A stretch of DNA of 64,000 nucleotides, taken from positions 121,067 through 185,066 of the forward strand of contig DMEZ01000055.1 of the NCBI GenBank assembly GCA_003450735.1, read 5' to 3'. The notes beneath the pieces are model-generated. The model worked only from the letters and a program-made list of their open reading frames with translations, ran no database searches and was not told where the DNA came from. Shown here piece after piece: positions 41,729 through 50,923 of the stretch; positions within the stretch are counted from its first letter, which is position 1; each line of letters opens with the position of its first letter. The DNA comes from Elusimicrobiota bacterium (GTDB lineage Bacteria; Elusimicrobiota; Elusimicrobia; UBA1565). The translations under genes were made by a program, and so were the position numbers.

Positions 41729-42039
41729 GCACGGACAAGTCGGGGACCTGCTGGCGCTGCGGACGGCCTCTGGATCCGGGCGACTACGCCCGGGGCGAGA
41801 CCTGCCCCGGCTGCCGCTCGGAAACCCGCTGCTGCCGCAACTGCGGGCTTTACGACCCCCGGCTCAACAACGAGTGCAAGGAGAGCCAGGCCGACCGTGT
41901 CGTCGACAAGGAGAAGTCCGTCTTCTGCGAGTACTTCCATCCGCGCCCGGCTGCGGGCGTTCCCGCGCGGCGGTTCGTCGACCCCGCCCAGGGCAAAGCG
42001 AAGGCCTCCTTCGACGCCCTCTTCAAGAAGAAAAAATAG
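41725..42039 (+). CDS. Small zinc-ribbon protein
   Basis: 104 residues. The N-terminal half has CWRCG...CPGCRSETRCCRNCGLYDPRLNNECKE, at least two CxxC knuckles, followed by EKSVFCEYFHPRP and a Lys-rich tail. It probably binds zinc; partner unknown. Translationally coupled to rluE. Confidence 0.75.
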   Translation: MSTDKSGTCWRCGRPLDPGDYARGETCPGCRSETRCCRNCGLYDPRLNNECKESQADRVVDKEKSVFCEYFHPRPAAGVPARRFVDPAQGKAKASFDALFKKKK

Positions 42040-42086
42040 TCAAAAACGGTATAATGCCGCATCCGATGCAATCACCAAGGAGAGAA

Positions 42087-42806
42087 ATGACAACCCTGAT
42101 CGCCGTCTTCCTGTTCGCTTTCTCAACCGCCGCGTGGGTCGGCGATGCCCCGGCCGCCCAGCCCGCCGCCGCCCCGTCCCCGAAGGCCGCGGCCCCCAAG
42201 GCCGCGCTCGGAACCGAGGAAGAGAAGGTCCTCTACGCCCTCGGCCTGGCCGTGGGCCGCAACCTCGGCACCTTCTCCCTCACCCCTGCGGAGATGAAGT
42301 TCGTCGAGATGGGCCTGCGCGACTCGGCCCTCGGCAAGGAGCCCAAGGTCGAGCTGCAGGTGTACGGCCCCAAGCTCGAGGACTTCCAGAAGGCCCGCAT
42401 GGGCAAGAAGGCCGAGAAGGAGAAATCCAAGGCCAAGGGCTTCCTGGAGAAGGCCGCCAAGGAGCCGGGCGCGGTCGCGCTCCCCTCCGGCGTCATCTAC
42501 AAGGAGATCAAGGCCGGGATGGGCGACTCCCCCAAGGCGACCGACAAGGTCAAGGTGCACTACCACGGCACGCTCGTCGACGGAAAGGTCTTCGACAGCT
42601 CCGTCCAGCGCGGCGAGCCGGCCGAGTTCCCGCTCAACGGGGTCATCCCCTGCTGGACGGAAGGCGTCCAGAAGATCAAGGTGGGCGGCAAGGCCAAGCT
42701 CGTCTGCCCCTCCTCCGTCGCCTACGGCGACCGGGGCGCCCCCCCCGTCATCCCAGGCGGCGCGACCCTCGTCTTCGAAGTCGAGCTGCTCGAGATCCTG
42801 AAGTAG
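42087..42806 (+). CDS. Exported FKBP-type peptidyl-prolyl isomerase
   Basis: 239 residues: signal peptide, Ala/Pro linker, an N-terminal dimerisation-type helix region (LYALGLAVGRNLGTFSLTPAEMKFVEMGLRD) as in FkpA/Mip, and a C-terminal FKBP domain (KVHYHGTLVDGKVFDSS, GVIPCWTEGVQKIKVGGKAKLVCPSSVAYGDRG, IPGGATLVFEVELLEI). It folds periplasmic or outer-membrane proteins. AAGGAG is the Shine-Dalgarno; a TATAAT at 42050-42055 is the likely -10. Confidence 0.93.
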   Translation: MTTLIAVFLFAFSTAAWVGDAPAAQPAAAPSPKAAAPKAALGTEEEKVLYALGLAVGRNLGTFSLTPAEMKFVEMGLRDSALGKEPKVELQVYGPKLEDFQKARMGKKAEKEKSKAKGFLEKAAKEPGAVALPSGVIYKEIKAGMGDSPKATDKVKVHYHGTLVDGKVFDSSVQRGEPAEFPLNGVIPCWTEGVQKIKVGGKAKLVCPSSVAYGDRGAPPVIPGGATLVFEVELLEILK

Positions 42807-42813
42807 GACCGGC

Positions 42814-43581
42814 GTGAAGACCAGGACGGCGGCGGGAGCGGCGCTCGCTCTCGCCGCCGCGCTTTTCCCCCTTTCCGCGCGGGCCTACCGCCCGCTGACG
42901 ACGGAAGACGCCGGCGTGGTCGGGAAAGGCAAGCTCCAGCTCGAGTCGAGCTGGGACCGCCTGAGCATGCCGGACAGGGAGATAGAGGACTATCTCTTGC
43001 TCGTCCCCTCCTACGGCCTGACCGAGCGCCTCGAAGCCGCGGTCGCCTTGCCCTTCGTCCTGCTCAAGCCCGAGGAAGAGGCCCGGCGGGGAGGCCTGGG
43101 CGATGTCATGGCTTACTTCAAGTTCCAGGCGGTCAAGGAGGACGGCCATCGCCCCGCCCTGACCGCCCTGGCGAGCTGGCGCAGCGACAGCGGCAAACAT
43201 CGCCATGGGCTGGGCGCGGGCTACCGGGAGCTGGGGCTCTTCGGGGTCGGCTCGAAGGACCTGGGGCGCTTCCAGCTCAACGCGATGGCCGGCGAAGCCT
43301 TCGCCTTCGGCCAGGACGAGGACATCCGGGACGCCTTCCAATACGGGACGTCCCTGGACTACCGCCTCGTCGAGATCAAGAGACGGCCGCTCTTTCTGCT
43401 CAGCGAGATCCTCGGCGGGGAGAATCCCGACCGCTCCCGTGAGGAGTGGCGAGCGACCTGGTTCTGGGGACTCCTCTTCGAGCCGACCCCGCGGCTGGCC
43501 TTCGACATCGGCATCGGCTGGGGCCTGGAGGACGTGAGCCCGCGCTGGCGCACGACCCTGGGCGCGACCTGCACCTTCTGA
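42814..43581 (+). CDS. Outer-membrane beta-barrel-like protein
   Basis: 255 residues, GTG start, signal peptide (MKTRTAAGAALALAAALFPLSARA). Repeated strand-turn pattern (GKLQLESSWDRL, LLVPSYGLTERLEAAVALPF, GLGDVMAYFKFQA, HRHGLGAGYRELGLFG, LAFDIGIGWGLED) ends in Phe (TLGATCTF). It resembles the MetA-pathway outer-membrane transporter family in layout. 7 bp after the FKBP gene, so probably co-transcribed with it. Confidence 0.72.
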   Translation: MKTRTAAGAALALAAALFPLSARAYRPLTTEDAGVVGKGKLQLESSWDRLSMPDREIEDYLLLVPSYGLTERLEAAVALPFVLLKPEEEARRGGLGDVMAYFKFQAVKEDGHRPALTALASWRSDSGKHRHGLGAGYRELGLFGVGSKDLGRFQLNAMAGEAFAFGQDEDIRDAFQYGTSLDYRLVEIKRRPLFLLSEILGGENPDRSREEWRATWFWGLLFEPTPRLAFDIGIGWGLEDVSPRWRTTLGATCTF

Positions 43582-43603
43582 GCGGCGGGCCGTGGGACGA
43601 TGC

Positions 43604-43609
43604 TATAAT
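43604..43609 (+). promoter_or_regulatory. TATAAT -10 element of the metal-efflux locus
   Basis: A perfect TATAAT ends 6 bp before the GTG of the His/Cys-rich small protein. There is no Shine-Dalgarno in the 6-bp gap, so translation is expected to be leaderless. Confidence 0.65.
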
Positions 43610-43615
43610 GTCCGC

Positions 43616-43870
43616 GTGAAGACGTTCTTCGCGGGTCTCTTGGCCGCGTTCCTGGCGTCCGGCAGCCTCGCCGAGGCTTTCCACCACCACGACCTCAGCG
43701 ATGACGGCCACGCCGCCTGCTGCGGGCATGCCTGCTGCTCCCATCTCAACGACCCCGGGTCGCCGGCTGTCATCGTTCCAGACCCCGCGCGGGGCTGGCT
43801 GAGGCCCCTGCCCCAGCGCACGGCCGAGACCCTCTTCCCGAAACAGATCTTCCACCCGCCCTCCGCCTGA
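43616..43870 (+). CDS. Small exported His/Cys-rich protein preceding metal efflux genes
   Basis: 84 residues, GTG start. A signal peptide (MKTFFAGLLAAFLASGSLAEA) is followed by a dense metal-ligand patch: FHHHDLSDDGHAACCGHACCSHLND, with five His-type ligands and four Cys. The rest is Pro-rich. It resembles small periplasmic metal-binding or sensor proteins that accompany CusCBA/Czc systems. It lies 88 bp before the TolC-like gene. No family name can be given. Confidence 0.75.
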   Translation: MKTFFAGLLAAFLASGSLAEAFHHHDLSDDGHAACCGHACCSHLNDPGSPAVIVPDPARGWLRPLPQRTAETLFPKQIFHPPSA

Positions 43871-43958
43871 TCTCGCTCGGCCGCATCAGACCATAGCGTT
43901 CGCGCAGCGCCCGCTGAGCGCTATCCCTGCGTAGGACTTAGGATCACAGGAGCCCGCC

Positions 43959-45200
43959 GTGAGGATGACCGTATTCGCGATGATTTTGGTTATGACTCTC
44001 TCGCACCCGGCCTCAGCCGATGGGCCATCCGGAGCGATGACGCTGGGCGGAGTCCTAGAAGCCCTCCGCGCCTCCAACCCCGAACTCGCGGCGATGCGCC
44101 AGGAGATCGCCTCCCTGGAGGCGGCCGCCGCCAAGGCCTCGGCCTACCCCAACCCCGCCTTCGAGGCGGAGCAGAGCCGTCCCGATGCCGGGCAGTCGCG
44201 CGAAATCAGCCTGACTCAGCCCCTCATCCTGACGCGACGTCTCTCGCTGGCGAGGGACGCCGCCCGCGCAGAGGCAGAGGCCCGCCGCAGGGAGTTGTCC
44301 GCCAAGGAAGCGTCCCTGGTCGCCTCCGCCAAGAAGGCGTATTTCGCCTTCAGGCTCGCCGAATCGAGGGCCCAGTTCGAGGACTCCAACCGGGGCTTCG
44401 CGCTGAACGTGCTCAACAAGGTGCAGGCCCGGCTCCTGGTGGGCGACGCCCGGAACGTGGATGCCGCCAGGGCGAAAGTGGAGCTGGAGCTGTCCCGATT
44501 CAACCTGGAAGCGGCCAAGACGCGGATGCTGCTGGCGCGGGCGGCGTTGAACCGCGCCATGGGCCGCCGCCCCGATGAGCCGCTGTCCTTCCCGTCCGCC
44601 GATGCGCTCGTCCTGCAGCCGGCCGAGAGCGAGGCCGGCTTCGACCGCTACCTCGCCGAGGCGCTTGCGGGCCGGCGAGACCTCCAAGCCGCCGGCCTGC
44701 GCCGGCGGGCCGCGGAGCTCTCGCTGCGCCTCGAGCGGCATCGGCGCATCCCCGACCTGAGCGTCGGCTTCGCCCGGAGCACCGAAAGCGACGTCGATTT
44801 CAACAAGCTCCTCCTGGGGATCGAGCTGCCCCTCTGGAACCGGAACCGGGCCGCCATCGACGAGGCGCGCAGCGGCCTGGCCGCGCGAGCGGAGGATGAG
44901 CGGCGCCTAGAGAACGCCGCGTCCTACGAGGTCTACCGCTCCTGGCTCTCCCGCGGCCTCGCCAGGGCCCGGGTCTTTGCCATGAGGAGGAACGTCCTGG
45001 CCGTCGACGAACTGCGCGAGGTCAACTCCCGGGATTATCTCGCCGGGAAGATCGACCTGGCGGCCTATTATGAAGGCAACCGCGTGTTCCTGGAGCAGAA
45101 CATCAGCTACCTCGACGCTTTGCAGGAATACCACGATAAAGACGCCGAACTGGAGCAGGCCCTGTGCGCCTCGCTCCAGCACGAACAGGAGGATCCATGA
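43959..45200 (+). CDS. Outer-membrane efflux protein (TolC/CusC/CzcC family)
   Basis: 413 residues with a signal peptide (MRMTVFAMILVMTLSHPASA). Two OEP repeats are visible: LEALRASNPELAAMRQEIASLEAAAAKASAYPNP ... AKKAYFAFRLAESRAQFED and LEALAGRRDLQAAGLRRRAAELSLRLERHRRIPDLSVGFARS. It forms the outer channel of a tripartite pump. GTG start with AGGAG 7 bp upstream; ATGA overlap with the adaptor gene. Confidence 0.9.
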   Translation: MRMTVFAMILVMTLSHPASADGPSGAMTLGGVLEALRASNPELAAMRQEIASLEAAAAKASAYPNPAFEAEQSRPDAGQSREISLTQPLILTRRLSLARDAARAEAEARRRELSAKEASLVASAKKAYFAFRLAESRAQFEDSNRGFALNVLNKVQARLLVGDARNVDAARAKVELELSRFNLEAAKTRMLLARAALNRAMGRRPDEPLSFPSADALVLQPAESEAGFDRYLAEALAGRRDLQAAGLRRRAAELSLRLERHRRIPDLSVGFARSTESDVDFNKLLLGIELPLWNRNRAAIDEARSGLAARAEDERRLENAASYEVYRSWLSRGLARARVFAMRRNVLAVDELREVNSRDYLAGKIDLAAYYEGNRVFLEQNISYLDALQEYHDKDAELEQALCASLQHEQEDP

Positions 45201-46135
45201 GACCGACAAGCCGCCGCGCTCTGCTCACCCTTCCCGCGTTCTTGGCGTTCGCCGCCTGCCGCGGCCAGGAGGCCGCCGCGCCCGAGCCGGCCGAGCATCC
45301 CGAGGGAGAGCTCCGCGGGATCCTCATCTCGCCGGAGTCGCAGGCCGCCATCGGCTTGAAGGTCGAACAGGTCCAGGCCACCTCCAGGCCGGAGACCCTG
45401 ACCGTCGTGGGGCGGATCCTGCAGGACGCTCAGACCTGCCACCATGTCCCGGCCAAGTCGGGCGGGACGGTGAAGTCCCTCACCGCCGCCCTCGGGCAGA
45501 AGGTCGCCAAGGGGAGCGAATTGGCCCTCATCCGAAGCCGGGACGGGAAGGAGGCTCCCGTCCTATCCGAATACGCCGGCGTCGTCACCGCCGCGCACGC
45601 CGGCCCGGGCGACCCGGTGGAGGACGGAGAGTTCCTTTTCAGCATCACGGAAATCGATCCCCTCTGGGGCGTCCTGGACATCCATGAGAGGAGTTTGGCG
45701 AAAATCCGCGTCGGCCAGCCGGTCGACATCCGTACGGCGGCCTATCCGGACGCCCTGTTCCACGGGAAGATCATCTTCGTCTCCCCGGAGATCGACGGAG
45801 TCACCCGCACCGTCAAGGCGCGGGTGGCCATCGGGAATCCCGAGGGACGGCTCAAGCTGGGCATGTTCCTGGACGCGACCGTGCGGCTGGATTCCGGGTC
45901 GCGAGGCCTTTTCATCCCGCGAGCCGCCGTCCAGACCGGCCCGGAGGGCCCGCTCGTCTTCCTCCGGACGGGGCCGGACGCCTTCCAGCCGGCCCCGGTG
46001 ACGCTCGGCCGCGAGCAGGGCGACTGGGTGCAGATCCTCGCCGGGCTCAAGCCCGGCGACGCCGTGGTCGTCGAGAAGGCTTTTTTGGTCAAGTCGGAGA
46101 TGCTCAAAGGACAGCTCGATGAGCACGGGCACTGA
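45197..46135 (+). CDS. Periplasmic adaptor of RND efflux (CusB/CzcB type)
   Basis: 312 residues, a lipoprotein (FAACRG lipobox). A biotinyl-lipoyl hairpin (VPAKSGGTVKSLTAALGQKVAKGSELALIRSR; SEYAGVVTAAHAGPGDPVEDGEFLFSI), beta-barrel (WGVLDIHERSLAKIRVGQPVDIRTAAYPDALFHGKIIFVSPEIDGVTRTVKARV) and membrane-proximal domain are all visible. It links the outer channel to the RND pump. The start has AGGAGG. Confidence 0.93.
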   Translation: MRPTSRRALLTLPAFLAFAACRGQEAAAPEPAEHPEGELRGILISPESQAAIGLKVEQVQATSRPETLTVVGRILQDAQTCHHVPAKSGGTVKSLTAALGQKVAKGSELALIRSRDGKEAPVLSEYAGVVTAAHAGPGDPVEDGEFLFSITEIDPLWGVLDIHERSLAKIRVGQPVDIRTAAYPDALFHGKIIFVSPEIDGVTRTVKARVAIGNPEGRLKLGMFLDATVRLDSGSRGLFIPRAAVQTGPEGPLVFLRTGPDAFQPAPVTLGREQGDWVQILAGLKPGDAVVVEKAFLVKSEMLKGQLDEHGH

Positions 46136-46155
46136 CCTCGGACCGAGAGGGACCC

Positions 46156-49100
46156 ATGCTTGATGCGATCATCGCGGGCGCGATACGTCATCGCTGGCTG
46201 GTGCTCTTTGGAACGGCGCTGGTCTCCATCGGGGGGCTCTTCGCCGTCCGCGAACTGCCCATCGACGCCTTCCCTGACGTGACCAACGTCCAGGTCGAGG
46301 TCGTCTGCACCGCGCCCGGGAAGTCGCCCTTGGAGATCGAGGGATTCGTTACCACTCCCGTCGAGAACTCCCTGCGGGGAGTCCCCGGCATGACCGGGCT
46401 GCGCTCGGTCTCGAAGTACGGCATCTCCGTGATCACGGTCGTGTTCAAGGACGGCACCGACATCTACTTCGCTCGCCAGCAGGTGAGCGAGCGGCTCGGC
46501 GAGATCCGGGAGCGCTTCGGGAAGGGCGTCGAGGTCACGATCGGCCCCATCGCCACGGCCATGGGCGAGATCTACCAGTACACGCTGGACGCGCCGGGAC
46601 TGGAAGCCTCCGCGGACTCCCTGGCCGAACTGCGGACGCTGCAGGATTGGGTGATCGCCCCCCTGCTCAAGGGAGTGGACGGGGTCAACGAGGTCCACTC
46701 CTTCGGGGGCTATATCAAGGAATATCAGGTCGTCGCCCTCCCCGACCGCATCGCGCAGTATGGGGTCGACCTCAAATCCCTCTACGAGGCGGTGGCCCGC
46801 AACAATTCCAACGTCGGGGGAGGGATCCTGGAAGCGGGCGGAGAACAGCACCTCATCCGCGGCATCGGGCGCATCCGCGGCACGGAGGACATCGAACGCA
46901 TCGTGGTCGCGACCCGGAAAGGCTCTCCCATCCTCGTCAAGGACGTCGCGCAGGTGCGCATCGGCCATGCCGTCCGGCAAGGAGCGTCCTTCCAGGACGG
47001 CAAGCGGGAGGTGGTCGGCGGGGTCGTCATGATGCTGCGCGGGGCCGACAGCAGGAGGGTCGTCCGGGAGGTCGAGCGCAAAGTGCGGGAGATCAACGGG
47101 AGCGGCGTCCTCCCCGCGGGGACGGCTGTGCGCCCCTTCTACACCCGCGACACCGTCATCACCGAAAGCATCCGCACCATCTCCAAGGCCCTCGGCGAAG
47201 GCTCCCTGGTCGTCGTGGCCGCCGTCTATCTGTTCCTCCTGAGCCTGCGCGGGTCCCTCGTCATCATCCTGGCGCTTCCCTTGGCCGCCTTGATGACCGC
47301 GATCCTCATGCGGCCCCTGGGGCTGACCGGCAACCTCATGTCCCTGGGGGGACTGGCCATCTCCATCGGGATGATCATCGACTCGACCATCATCCAGGTG
47401 GAGAACGCGCTCCACCACCTTCCGCGGGAAGAGTCCCTTCCCGCCCGGATCAGCGCGGTCACGAAGGCCATCCTGGAGGTCCGCAAGCCCAGCATCTTCG
47501 GCGAGCTGATCATCGCCCTGACCTTCCTTCCCATCCTCGCCCTGGAAGGGATCGAGGGCAAGATGTTCCAGCCGCTCGCCCTGACCATCATGCTCGCGCT
47601 GTTCTCGTCGCTGCTTTTGTCGATCCTGGTCATCCCCACGCTCTGCGTGCTCATCCTCAGGCCGGCCCAGGACGACGAGAGCCCCATCGTGACCTGGGCC
47701 AAACGGGCCTACCTGCCCTTGCTGCGATGGGGCCTGGCCCACAAAGCGGCCGTCCTGACCGGCAGCGGCGTCCTCCTGGCTGGAAGCCTCTGCCTGGTCC
47801 CATTCCTGGGCACCGAATTCGTCCCGATCATGGACGAGGGCTCTTTCGACATGGACACCTCCATCGCGCCGGGAGCCTCCTTGGAGACCTCCGCCGGGGT
47901 CGCCCGGACGATCGAAGAGCGGCTGATGACGTTCCCGGAGCTCGAGACCGTCGTGTCCCGCACCGGATGGACCGGCCGGGCCATCGAAGCGCGCGGAGTG
48001 GAGAAGACCGGCTTCCTCGGCGTGCTCAAGCCGAAGCGGGAATGGGTCACGGCCAGGACGCGGGAGGAGCTTTTCGAGAAGATGCGGGCCGCGGTCAAGA
48101 TCATCCCGGGCGTCGTGGTGGGCTTCAGCCAGCCCATCCAATGCCGGGTGGACGAGCTCGTGGCCGGAGCCCGGTCGCAGCTGGCGATACGGCTCTACGG
48201 CGACGACCTGGCGCTCCTCGGCCGGAAAGGACAGGAGATCGTGCGCTCTCTTTCCGGGATACGAGGGGTCACCGACCTGGCCATGGAGCGCCAGGAGGGG
48301 CAGTCCTACATCAACGTGGACGTCAAGCGGGACAGCATCTCGCGCTACGGGCTCAACGTCTCGGACCTGCACGACGTCATGGAGATCGCCTTGGGCGGAA
48401 AACCCGCCGGCTCCGTCTACGAGGGCGACCGCGCCTTCGATGTGGCCATCCGGCTCCCTGAGGCCGAGAGGGCCTCCATCGCGGCCCTCAACCGCCTCAT
48501 CATCGCCGCGCCCGCGGAGGGCCCGCGCCTGCCGCTCTCCATGCTGGCGGATATCCGCCGGGAGGACGGCCCGGTGCAGATCGGCCGGGAATCCGGCAAA
48601 AGGCGGATCCTGATAGAGGCCAACGTCCTCGGCCGCGACCTCGGCGGCTTCGTGGCCGAAGCGCAAAGACGGATCCGGAAGGAAGTCGCGCTGCCGACGG
48701 GCTACTACCTGACCTGGGGCGGACAGTTCGAGAACCAGCAGCGGGCCATGCGCAAGCTGGCGGTCATCGTGCCGGGAGCGATCCTGCTCATCTTCGTCCT
48801 GCTGGCCGTGACCCTGGATTCGATCAGGCAGGCGCTCCTCGTGCTCCTCAATCTGCCGCTTTCGCTGGTCGGCGGGGTCCTGGCGCTGTTCTTGTCGGGG
48901 ACCTACCTGTCCGTTCCGGCCGCGGTGGGGTTCATCGCCCTCTTCGGCGTAGCCGTCCTCAACGGGGTGGTCCTGGTGACCACGATCAACCAGCTCCGGG
49001 CGCGGCCGGAGATGGATACGGAGAAGGCGGTCCTCGTCGGCTGCGAACGCCGCATGCGGCCGGTGCTGATGACCGCGGCCATCACCGTCTGCAGCCTGGT

Positions 49101-49254
49101 CCCGATGCTCTTCGCCTCCGGGCCGGGCTCCGAGGTCCAGCGTCCCCTGGCCATCGTCGTCATCGGAGGGCTGACGACCTCGACCCTCCTCACCCTGATG
49201 GTCCTGCCGGCGCTCTACGGAGCCCTCTCAGAGGGGCCGCGCCCTAGGGCCTGA
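46156..49254 (+). CDS. Heavy-metal RND efflux pump (CusA/CzcA family)
   Basis: 1032 residues, the full HME-RND length with 12 TM helices and two large periplasmic loops. Family signatures: PIDAFPDVTNVQVEV, GVDGVNEVHSFGG, TM4 LMSLGGLAISIGMIIDSTIIQVENALHH, TGWTGRAIEARGVEKTGFLG, YLTWGGQFENQQRAM. TM4 resembles the CusA pattern rather than the CzcA DFG type. However, of the three CusA copper/silver methionines only the first (in SFDMDTSI) appears kept; the EMVE and IDML positions read EKTG and VDEL. The metal is therefore uncertain. Confidence 0.93.
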   Translation: MLDAIIAGAIRHRWLVLFGTALVSIGGLFAVRELPIDAFPDVTNVQVEVVCTAPGKSPLEIEGFVTTPVENSLRGVPGMTGLRSVSKYGISVITVVFKDGTDIYFARQQVSERLGEIRERFGKGVEVTIGPIATAMGEIYQYTLDAPGLEASADSLAELRTLQDWVIAPLLKGVDGVNEVHSFGGYIKEYQVVALPDRIAQYGVDLKSLYEAVARNNSNVGGGILEAGGEQHLIRGIGRIRGTEDIERIVVATRKGSPILVKDVAQVRIGHAVRQGASFQDGKREVVGGVVMMLRGADSRRVVREVERKVREINGSGVLPAGTAVRPFYTRDTVITESIRTISKALGEGSLVVVAAVYLFLLSLRGSLVIILALPLAALMTAILMRPLGLTGNLMSLGGLAISIGMIIDSTIIQVENALHHLPREESLPARISAVTKAILEVRKPSIFGELIIALTFLPILALEGIEGKMFQPLALTIMLALFSSLLLSILVIPTLCVLILRPAQDDESPIVTWAKRAYLPLLRWGLAHKAAVLTGSGVLLAGSLCLVPFLGTEFVPIMDEGSFDMDTSIAPGASLETSAGVARTIEERLMTFPELETVVSRTGWTGRAIEARGVEKTGFLGVLKPKREWVTARTREELFEKMRAAVKIIPGVVVGFSQPIQCRVDELVAGARSQLAIRLYGDDLALLGRKGQEIVRSLSGIRGVTDLAMERQEGQSYINVDVKRDSISRYGLNVSDLHDVMEIALGGKPAGSVYEGDRAFDVAIRLPEAERASIAALNRLIIAAPAEGPRLPLSMLADIRREDGPVQIGRESGKRRILIEANVLGRDLGGFVAEAQRRIRKEVALPTGYYLTWGGQFENQQRAMRKLAVIVPGAILLIFVLLAVTLDSIRQALLVLLNLPLSLVGGVLALFLSGTYLSVPAAVGFIALFGVAVLNGVVLVTTINQLRARPEMDTEKAVLVGCERRMRPVLMTAAITVCSLVPMLFASGPGSEVQRPLAIVVIGGLTTSTLLTLMVLPALYGALSEGPRPRA

Positions 49255-49879
49255 CCCCGAGCCTGGGGCAGAGCGCCCGGACGGGGCAGGCCGGGCAGTC
49301 GGGCTTGAGCGCGCGGCAGACCCGGCGGCCGTGTTGGATGAGGCGGTGGGAGAGGAGCGTCCACTCCGCGCGGGGGAAGAGGGCCATGAGGCCGCGCTCG
49401 ACCTTGACCGGGTCATTCTCCTTCGTCCAGCCGAGGCGCCGGCTCAAGCGCAGGACGTGCGTGTCCACCACGACCCCCTCGGCTTTCCCGAACCAGGTGC
49501 CCAGCACCACGTTGGCGGTCTTGCGGGCCACCCCGGGAAGTTCCAGCAGGGCTTCCATCGTGTCCGGCACCTTTCCGCCGTGGCGCTCCACGAGCATGCG
49601 GGCGGCCTCGCGGATGTGGCGGGCCTTGCTGCGGAAGAAGCCGGTGCTGTGGACCTCGCGCTCCAGCGTCCGGAGGCTGGCCCGGGCGTAGTCCTCGGCC
49701 CTGCGATACTTCTTGAAGAGCGTCTTCGTGACCTCGTTGACCCTCTTGTCGGTGCATTGGGCCGATAGGATGGTGGCGATCAGCAGGTCCAGGGCGCTGG
49801 CCCTTCGGAGCTCGCAGCCGGCCTCGGGATAGGCCCCGGCGAGGAGCTTCAGCACCTTCGACGCCCGCTCCGCTCTCAT
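49244..49879 (-). CDS. nth: Endonuclease III
   Basis: 211 residues. HhH glycosylase motif LPGVARKTANVVLG with catalytic Lys, catalytic Asp in VVDTHVLRLSRRLG, and the 4Fe-4S cluster Cys pattern C-x6-C-x2-C-x5-C (CRALKPDCPACPVRALCP). It removes oxidised pyrimidines. The 3' end overlaps the RND gene by 11 bp. A TAGAAT hexamer ends 8 bp before the ATG. Confidence 0.96.
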   Translation of the reverse strand: MRAERASKVLKLLAGAYPEAGCELRRASALDLLIATILSAQCTDKRVNEVTKTLFKKYRRAEDYARASLRTLEREVHSTGFFRSKARHIREAARMLVERHGGKVPDTMEALLELPGVARKTANVVLGTWFGKAEGVVVDTHVLRLSRRLGWTKENDPVKVERGLMALFPRAEWTLLSHRLIQHGRRVCRALKPDCPACPVRALCPRLGVRP

Positions 49880-49887
49880 GGACCGGT

Positions 49888-49910
49888 ATTCTACGCAAAA
49901 ACGCTATAAT
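49888..49910. promoter_or_regulatory. Divergent leaderless-type promoters of nth and the K+ channel gene
   Basis: The 38-bp gap between the two ATGs holds TAGAAT on the minus strand (49893-49888, 8 bp from the nth ATG) and TATAAT on the plus strand (49905-49910, 7 bp from the channel ATG). There is no room for a leader or Shine-Dalgarno on either side. Confidence 0.7.
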
Positions 49911-49917
49911 CCTGCCC

Positions 49918-50919
49918 ATGCTGCAGGCGCTCTGGGCCCGCCTCTACCGCGCTCTCGGGATCCTTCTCGGCACCCTGCTCATCGGCACCGCGGGCTACAT
50001 GTTCATCGAGGGCTGGAAGGCCTTCGACGCCCTCTACATGACGGTCATCACGGTCGGCACCGTGGGCTACGGCGAGACCCTCCCCCTCAACACCCCCGGC
50101 CGGGTGTTCACCATCTTCCTCATCCTCGGCGGCCTCGGCGCCGTCGGTTATGCGTTCTCGTCCGTGACCGCCTTCATCGTGGAGGGCGAGCTCACGGACG
50201 TGCTCAGGAGGCGCACCATGCTCGCGAAGATCTCGGCGCTGAAGGACCACTTCATCGTGTGCGGCTGCGGCATCATCGGCCGCACCATCATCGAGGAGCT
50301 CTCGAAGACCCAGCGCCCGTTCGTGCTCATCGAGAAGGACCTCGAGAAGGCCTCCCATTTCGAGGAGAAGGGCCACCTCGTCCTCAAGGGGGACGCGCTC
50401 AGCGACGACGCGCTCAAGGAAGCCGGCATCGAGAAGGCCCGCGGCATCTTCTGTTCGCTTCCGGACGACCGGGACAACTCCTTCGTCGCGCTCTCGGCCC
50501 GGGGGCTCAATCCCAATGTCCGCATCGTGACCCAGCTCCACGACCAGTCGGTGCGCGAGAAGATGCTGCGCAGCGGCGCCGACGCCACGGTCAGCTCGGG
50601 CCATATCGGCGGCCTGCGCATGGCCTCCGAGATGGTCCGCCCCGTGGCCGTGGGCTTCCTCGACTCCATGATCCGCGACCGCAAGGCCACCTATCGCTTC
50701 GAAGACGTCCTCGTCCCGAAGGATTCCCCCTTCGTCGGCAAGAGCTTGTCCCAGATCAAGGGCGCGGAAGGCAAAGCCGCCCTGGTGGTGGCCATCCGGG
50801 ACGGCGCCCTCAACGAGATCAACCCCCCGGCGGACGCCCGCATCGAGCCGGAGCAGAACCTGGTCGTCCTCGGCACGGTCGAACAGATCCAGGCCCTGAA
50901 GGACAAGCTCGCGGCCTGA
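49918..50919 (+). CDS. Potassium channel with TrkA-N/TrkA-C (RCK) domains
   Basis: 333 residues. Two TM helices flank a pore with selectivity filter TVGTVGYGETLPL, followed by a Rossmann RCK domain (FIVCGCGIIGRTIIEEL, VLIEKDLEKA, LKGDALSDDALKEAGIEKARG, ALSARGLNPNVRIVTQL) and a C-terminal RCK-C (TYRFEDVLVPKDSPFVGKSLSQIK). An MthK-like single-pore subunit gated by ligand binding to RCK. Confidence 0.93.
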   Translation: MLQALWARLYRALGILLGTLLIGTAGYMFIEGWKAFDALYMTVITVGTVGYGETLPLNTPGRVFTIFLILGGLGAVGYAFSSVTAFIVEGELTDVLRRRTMLAKISALKDHFIVCGCGIIGRTIIEELSKTQRPFVLIEKDLEKASHFEEKGHLVLKGDALSDDALKEAGIEKARGIFCSLPDDRDNSFVALSARGLNPNVRIVTQLHDQSVREKMLRSGADATVSSGHIGGLRMASEMVRPVAVGFLDSMIRDRKATYRFEDVLVPKDSPFVGKSLSQIKGAEGKAALVVAIRDGALNEINPPADARIEPEQNLVVLGTVEQIQALKDKLAA

Positions 50920-50923
50920 TGGC

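Noticed and set aside
45742..48666. 974-residue open frame on the minus strand
   Set aside because: Antisense to the RND pump, low-complexity Asp/Gly/His composition and no motifs.
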